From positions 871,001 through 935,000 of the forward strand of contig NC_016027.1 of NCBI RefSeq assembly GCF_000182745.2: a stretch of 64,000 bases of DNA, given 5' to 3'. Both the position numbers and the translations under genes were made by a program. Origin of the DNA: Komagataeibacter medellinensis NBRC 3288. Its GTDB lineage: Bacteria > Pseudomonadota > Alphaproteobacteria > Acetobacterales > Acetobacteraceae. Every line of letters starts with the position of its first letter. Within the stretch, counting starts at the first letter, position 1. The notes below the pieces were generated by a model. It did not search any database. It had not been told where the DNA came from and was given only the letters and a program-made list of their open reading frames with translations. Below are positions 61,378 to 64,000 of the stretch, one piece after another.

Positions 61378-62871
61378 ATGGCACATCTTCCCCCCGTTGA
61401 TACTTTTGACTACATCGTTTTCGGCGGAACAGGTGACCTGACCATGCGCAAGCTGCTGCCTGCGCTCTATCACCGTTACCGTGACGGGCAGATCCCCGAT
61501 GATTCGCGCATCATCGGCACGGCACGTTCCCCCCTTTCGCGCGCCGACTACCAGCAGCGCGCCACCGACGCCCTGCACGAACACGTCAAGCCCGAGGCGC
61601 TGGATGACGCAACCGTCGCCCGCTTTGTGAACATGGTGCATTACGTCAGCCTCAACGGGGCGGAGGCGGATAGCGACTGGCCCACGCTCAAGACCCTGCT
61701 GGACAGCGTGCCGCCGGGGCGCATCCGGGTCTACTACCTTGCTACATCCCCCGCCTTGTATGGCCAGATCTGCGAGAACCTGAGCCGCGAGGACCTGATC
61801 ACGCCGCAGTCGCGCGTGGTGCTGGAAAAGCCGATTGGCACCGACCTTGCCAGCGCGGAGGCGATCAATGATAGCGTTGGCCGTCACTTCCCCGAAAACC
61901 AGATCTTCCGCATCGACCACTATCTGGGCAAAGAGACGGTCCAGAACCTGATCGCCCTGCGCTTTGCCAACCCGGTGTTCGAGCGGCTGTGGTCGTGCGA
62001 TGCGATCGACTACGTGCAGATCACGGCGGCCGAGACCGTGGGCGTGGAAAACCGTGGCCCCTATTACGACCGCTCCGGCGCCCTGCGCGACATGATCCAG
62101 AACCACCTGCTGCAGGTGCTCTGCCTTGTAGCGATGGACCCGCCCGTCTCGCTGGGAGCCGACAGCGTGCGGAACGAAAAGCTCAAGGTGTTGCACGCCC
62201 TCAAGCCGATCGAGGCGGATGACGTGGCCATCTATACCGCACGCGGGCAGTACATGCGCGGCACCATTGGCGGGCGCGCGGTGAACGGCTACCTCGAAGA
62301 CCTGGGCGAAGGGATGACCAGCGAGACGGAAACCTTCGTGGCGCTAAAGGCCGAAATCCTGACATGGCGGTGGGGCACGGTGCCGTTCTACCTGCGCTCA
62401 GGTAAGCGCATGGCCGAGAAATCAAGCGAGATCGTGATCCAGTTCCGAGGTGCGCCGTGGTCGATCTTCGCCAACCGGCCCGACGCCAACCGCCTGATCA
62501 TCCGCATCCAGCCCGATGAGGGGATGATGCTCTCGGTTTCGACCAAGGACCCTACGCCCACCGACAGTCTGGCCCTGCGCAAGGCGGACATCAACATCGA
62601 GTTCGAGAAGGCGTTCAACATCCGCTATCCCGATGCCTATGAGCGGCTGCTGCTCGATGTGGTGCGTGGCGACCCGATCCTGTTCATCCGCCGCGACGAG
62701 GTGGCCGCCGCCTGGCGCTGGATCGACCCGATCCTGCAGGGCTGGAAGGAAAACAAGGCCCCGCTGGAGCCATATGCCTCCGGCACATGGGGGCCGGAGG
62801 GGGCGCGCAACCTGCTCTCCCAGTCCGGCCACCTGTGGCATGAGGACATGAAGCAGCAGCCACCCACATGA
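61378..62871 (+). CDS. zwf: Glucose-6-phosphate dehydrogenase
   Basis: First oxidative step of the pentose phosphate pathway, a main sugar route in acetic acid bacteria. The 497-residue product has the NAD(P)-binding FGGTGDLTMRKLLPALY, the active-site RIDHYLGKETVQNL near residue 180 with the catalytic histidine, and LRSGKRM near residue 340. It overlaps the next gene by 4 bases. Confidence 0.97.
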   Translation: MAHLPPVDTFDYIVFGGTGDLTMRKLLPALYHRYRDGQIPDDSRIIGTARSPLSRADYQQRATDALHEHVKPEALDDATVARFVNMVHYVSLNGAEADSDWPTLKTLLDSVPPGRIRVYYLATSPALYGQICENLSREDLITPQSRVVLEKPIGTDLASAEAINDSVGRHFPENQIFRIDHYLGKETVQNLIALRFANPVFERLWSCDAIDYVQITAAETVGVENRGPYYDRSGALRDMIQNHLLQVLCLVAMDPPVSLGADSVRNEKLKVLHALKPIEADDVAIYTARGQYMRGTIGGRAVNGYLEDLGEGMTSETETFVALKAEILTWRWGTVPFYLRSGKRMAEKSSEIVIQFRGAPWSIFANRPDANRLIIRIQPDEGMMLSVSTKDPTPTDSLALRKADINIEFEKAFNIRYPDAYERLLLDVVRGDPILFIRRDEVAAAWRWIDPILQGWKENKAPLEPYASGTWGPEGARNLLSQSGHLWHEDMKQQPPT

Positions 62872-63323
62872 CCCAGGATTCCCCCACCGCCCCCCCGCGC
62901 CTTTCCCGCAGACGCGGGCCGGTCACGCTGCGCCAGCGCATCGTGCGCCGGGTGCTCATGATCGTGCCCATGGCCGCCCTGGTCTTTGTGGTCGGCCGCA
63001 TGGGCTGGCTGGACCAGGCAGCGGACAAGCTGACGTTTTCGCGTACCAGCTGGTTCGACAACACTGCACTGGTCGAGCATTACCGTACCATCGTCACCCA
63101 TAACGGCATGACATCAGTATCGGGCAACTGCCTGTTGTTTGTACTCAACGGTAACGACCCGCCCGACGCAACGCACATTGATGTAATGGAAAAGCATTCC
63201 GGCACCTGCCCCGGTGACCGCAACACCCTGCCCAAGCTGTTTACACTCCAGATTGACCGGATTGACCAGAAAGCACTGACGGACTGGCAGAGTCCGGGCG
63301 TGTTCCACCCCCTGCCCCGCTAG
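62868..63323 (+). CDS. Hypothetical single-pass membrane protein
   Basis: Not recognised. The 151-residue product has an Arg-rich N-terminus, one membrane segment (about residues 28-47, VLMIVPMAALVFVVGRMGWL) and a probable periplasmic domain with two cysteines (VSGNCLLFVLNG, HSGTCPGDR). It is translationally coupled to zwf (ATGA overlap). Its last 83 bases overlap the convergent hydrolase gene. Confidence 0.7.
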   Translation: MTQDSPTAPPRLSRRRGPVTLRQRIVRRVLMIVPMAALVFVVGRMGWLDQAADKLTFSRTSWFDNTALVEHYRTIVTHNGMTSVSGNCLLFVLNGNDPPDATHIDVMEKHSGTCPGDRNTLPKLFTLQIDRIDQKALTDWQSPGVFHPLPR

Positions 63324-64000
63324 CACCACCATTCGCCCGCAGCGCCTGGCGCAGGGCTTCCGCACCGTAACGGATGGCCTCCCGCCCTGCTGGCAGCATA
63401 GAATAGAAGTTCAGGAACCCGTGCACCGCGCCACGCCATGTGCGGGTGCGGGCCGGGCTTCCGGCCTGCTGCATGGCGCTTGCGTAACCGGTGCCTTCAT
63501 CATGCAGCGGATCACACTGCGCCAGCCCGATGACCGCGGGCGCAAGCCCGGCCAGCGAAGGCGCACAGATGGGCGCAAGGCGCGGATCGGTCAGGTCGGC
63601 AGCCGTACGGACATACTGCTCGGCATACCATTCCATGAGTTTGGTCGAAAGTACGTAGCCATTGGCATAGACATGGCGCGAAGGCACGTCCCGCACGCCG
63701 TAAAGCGAGGGGTAATAGAGCAGTTGCAGGGCCAGTTCCGGCCCGCCCCGATCGCGCGCCATCTGCGCCATGACGGCGGCCAGCGTGCCGCCCGCGCTGT
63801 CGCCCGCCACCGCAATCGGCCCGCCCCAGCGATGCGCCTCGCCTGCCAGCCACTGCAGGGCGGCCCAGCAGTCATCCACCGCAACGGGAAAGCGGTGCTC
63901 GGGCGCCAGACTGTAGGCAATGGACAGCACGGCCGCCCCAGACTGCCGCGCAAGCCTGCAGCATATGCCGTGATGCGAATTCAGCCCGCAATGCACATAC
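63241..64000 (-). CDS. HSL-type alpha/beta hydrolase (esterase/lipase), 3' part
   Basis: The frame continues past the right edge, so the N-terminus is missing. The visible 253 residues show the hormone-sensitive-lipase family core: RLARQSGAAVLSIAY and LAPEHRFPVAVDDC, the nucleophile elbow AGDSAGG, the catalytic aspartate in AQCDPLHDEG and catalytic histidine in GAVHGFLNF. At the edge the sequence reads YVHCGLNSHHG, where the family has an HGGG oxyanion-hole motif between YVH and the SHHG part; those glycines are absent here. The C-terminal tail is Gly/Ser-rich. Substrate unknown. Confidence 0.85.
   Translation of the reverse strand, partial: YVHCGLNSHHGICCRLARQSGAAVLSIAYSLAPEHRFPVAVDDCWAALQWLAGEAHRWGGPIAVAGDSAGGTLAAVMAQMARDRGGPELALQLLYYPSLYGVRDVPSRHVYANGYVLSTKLMEWYAEQYVRTAADLTDPRLAPICAPSLAGLAPAVIGLAQCDPLHDEGTGYASAMQQAGSPARTRTWRGAVHGFLNFYSMLPAGREAIRYGAEALRQALRANGGASGAGGGTRPDSASPSVLSGQSGQSGV

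Overview
The window looks like chromosome of an acetic acid bacterium (Acetobacteraceae, most likely Komagataeibacter or Gluconacetobacter). The evidence is the high-GC alphaproteobacterial codon use, a fused BcsA-BcsB cellulose synthase followed by BcsC, MucR and GapR (DUF2312) homologues, and a Lactobacillus-type B12-dependent ribonucleotide reductase. This placement rests on gene content only; no database was searched.

Layout. 1-4.7 kb: the 5' end of a PpiD-like chaperone diverges from tpiA-secG-pyrG-kdsA. 4.7-5.2 kb: a gene-free island of GTTCCC motifs. 5.2-12.8 kb (mostly minus strand): two cell-surface glycosyl/polyol-phosphate transferases, a PAS-GGDEF-EAL c-di-GMP enzyme, a porin and a small membrane protein. 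12.9-30.3 kb: a type I-E CRISPR-Cas island with three arrays (8, 16 and 14 repeats), all eight cas genes, and many relics. nrdJ and ltrA sit between arrays 1 and 2, which point toward each other. 30.4-32.7 kb: a flavin reductase and an aldehyde dehydrogenase. 32.8-38.9 kb: a damaged cellulose synthase locus. 39.6-46 kb: sodC, an integrase remnant, guaA, a NUDIX/response-regulator pair, a GT39-like transferase and an Lrp regulator. 46-53 kb: trxB, a LysR regulator, ihfB, sppA, mucR, an ArsR/TauE pair and a DUF4130-UdgX fusion. 53-64 kb: an FUSC exporter, guaD, tRNA-Ser, rplU-rpmA-obgE-proB, gapR, zwf and a partial HSL-type hydrolase.

How parts work together. The cas genes read leftward as cas3, then cas8e-cas11-cas7-cas5-cas6e-cas1-cas2, and array 2 begins right after cas2. 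The three arrays share a leader core with an IHF-like site next to the first repeat, and array 1's leader also carries a copy of the cas2 3' end. The c-di-GMP enzyme could affect the PilZ domain of the cellulose synthase, but that locus has lost most of BcsB and the start of BcsC and carries a one-base frame break.

Most unusual features: (1) a decayed two-repeat mini-array between cas3 and cas8e, overlapping the cas3 stop codon; (2) next to it, a structured stretch ending in a terminator-like hairpin; (3) a terminator-like intergenic repeat, otherwise found at convergent gene ends, sitting inside the Cascade operon between cas11 and cas7; (4) a four-copy two-hairpin repeat confined to the trailer ends of arrays 1 and 2; (5) a phage tail-completion pseudogene abutting the oldest repeat of array 2; (6) the bcsAB'-'bcsC deletion.
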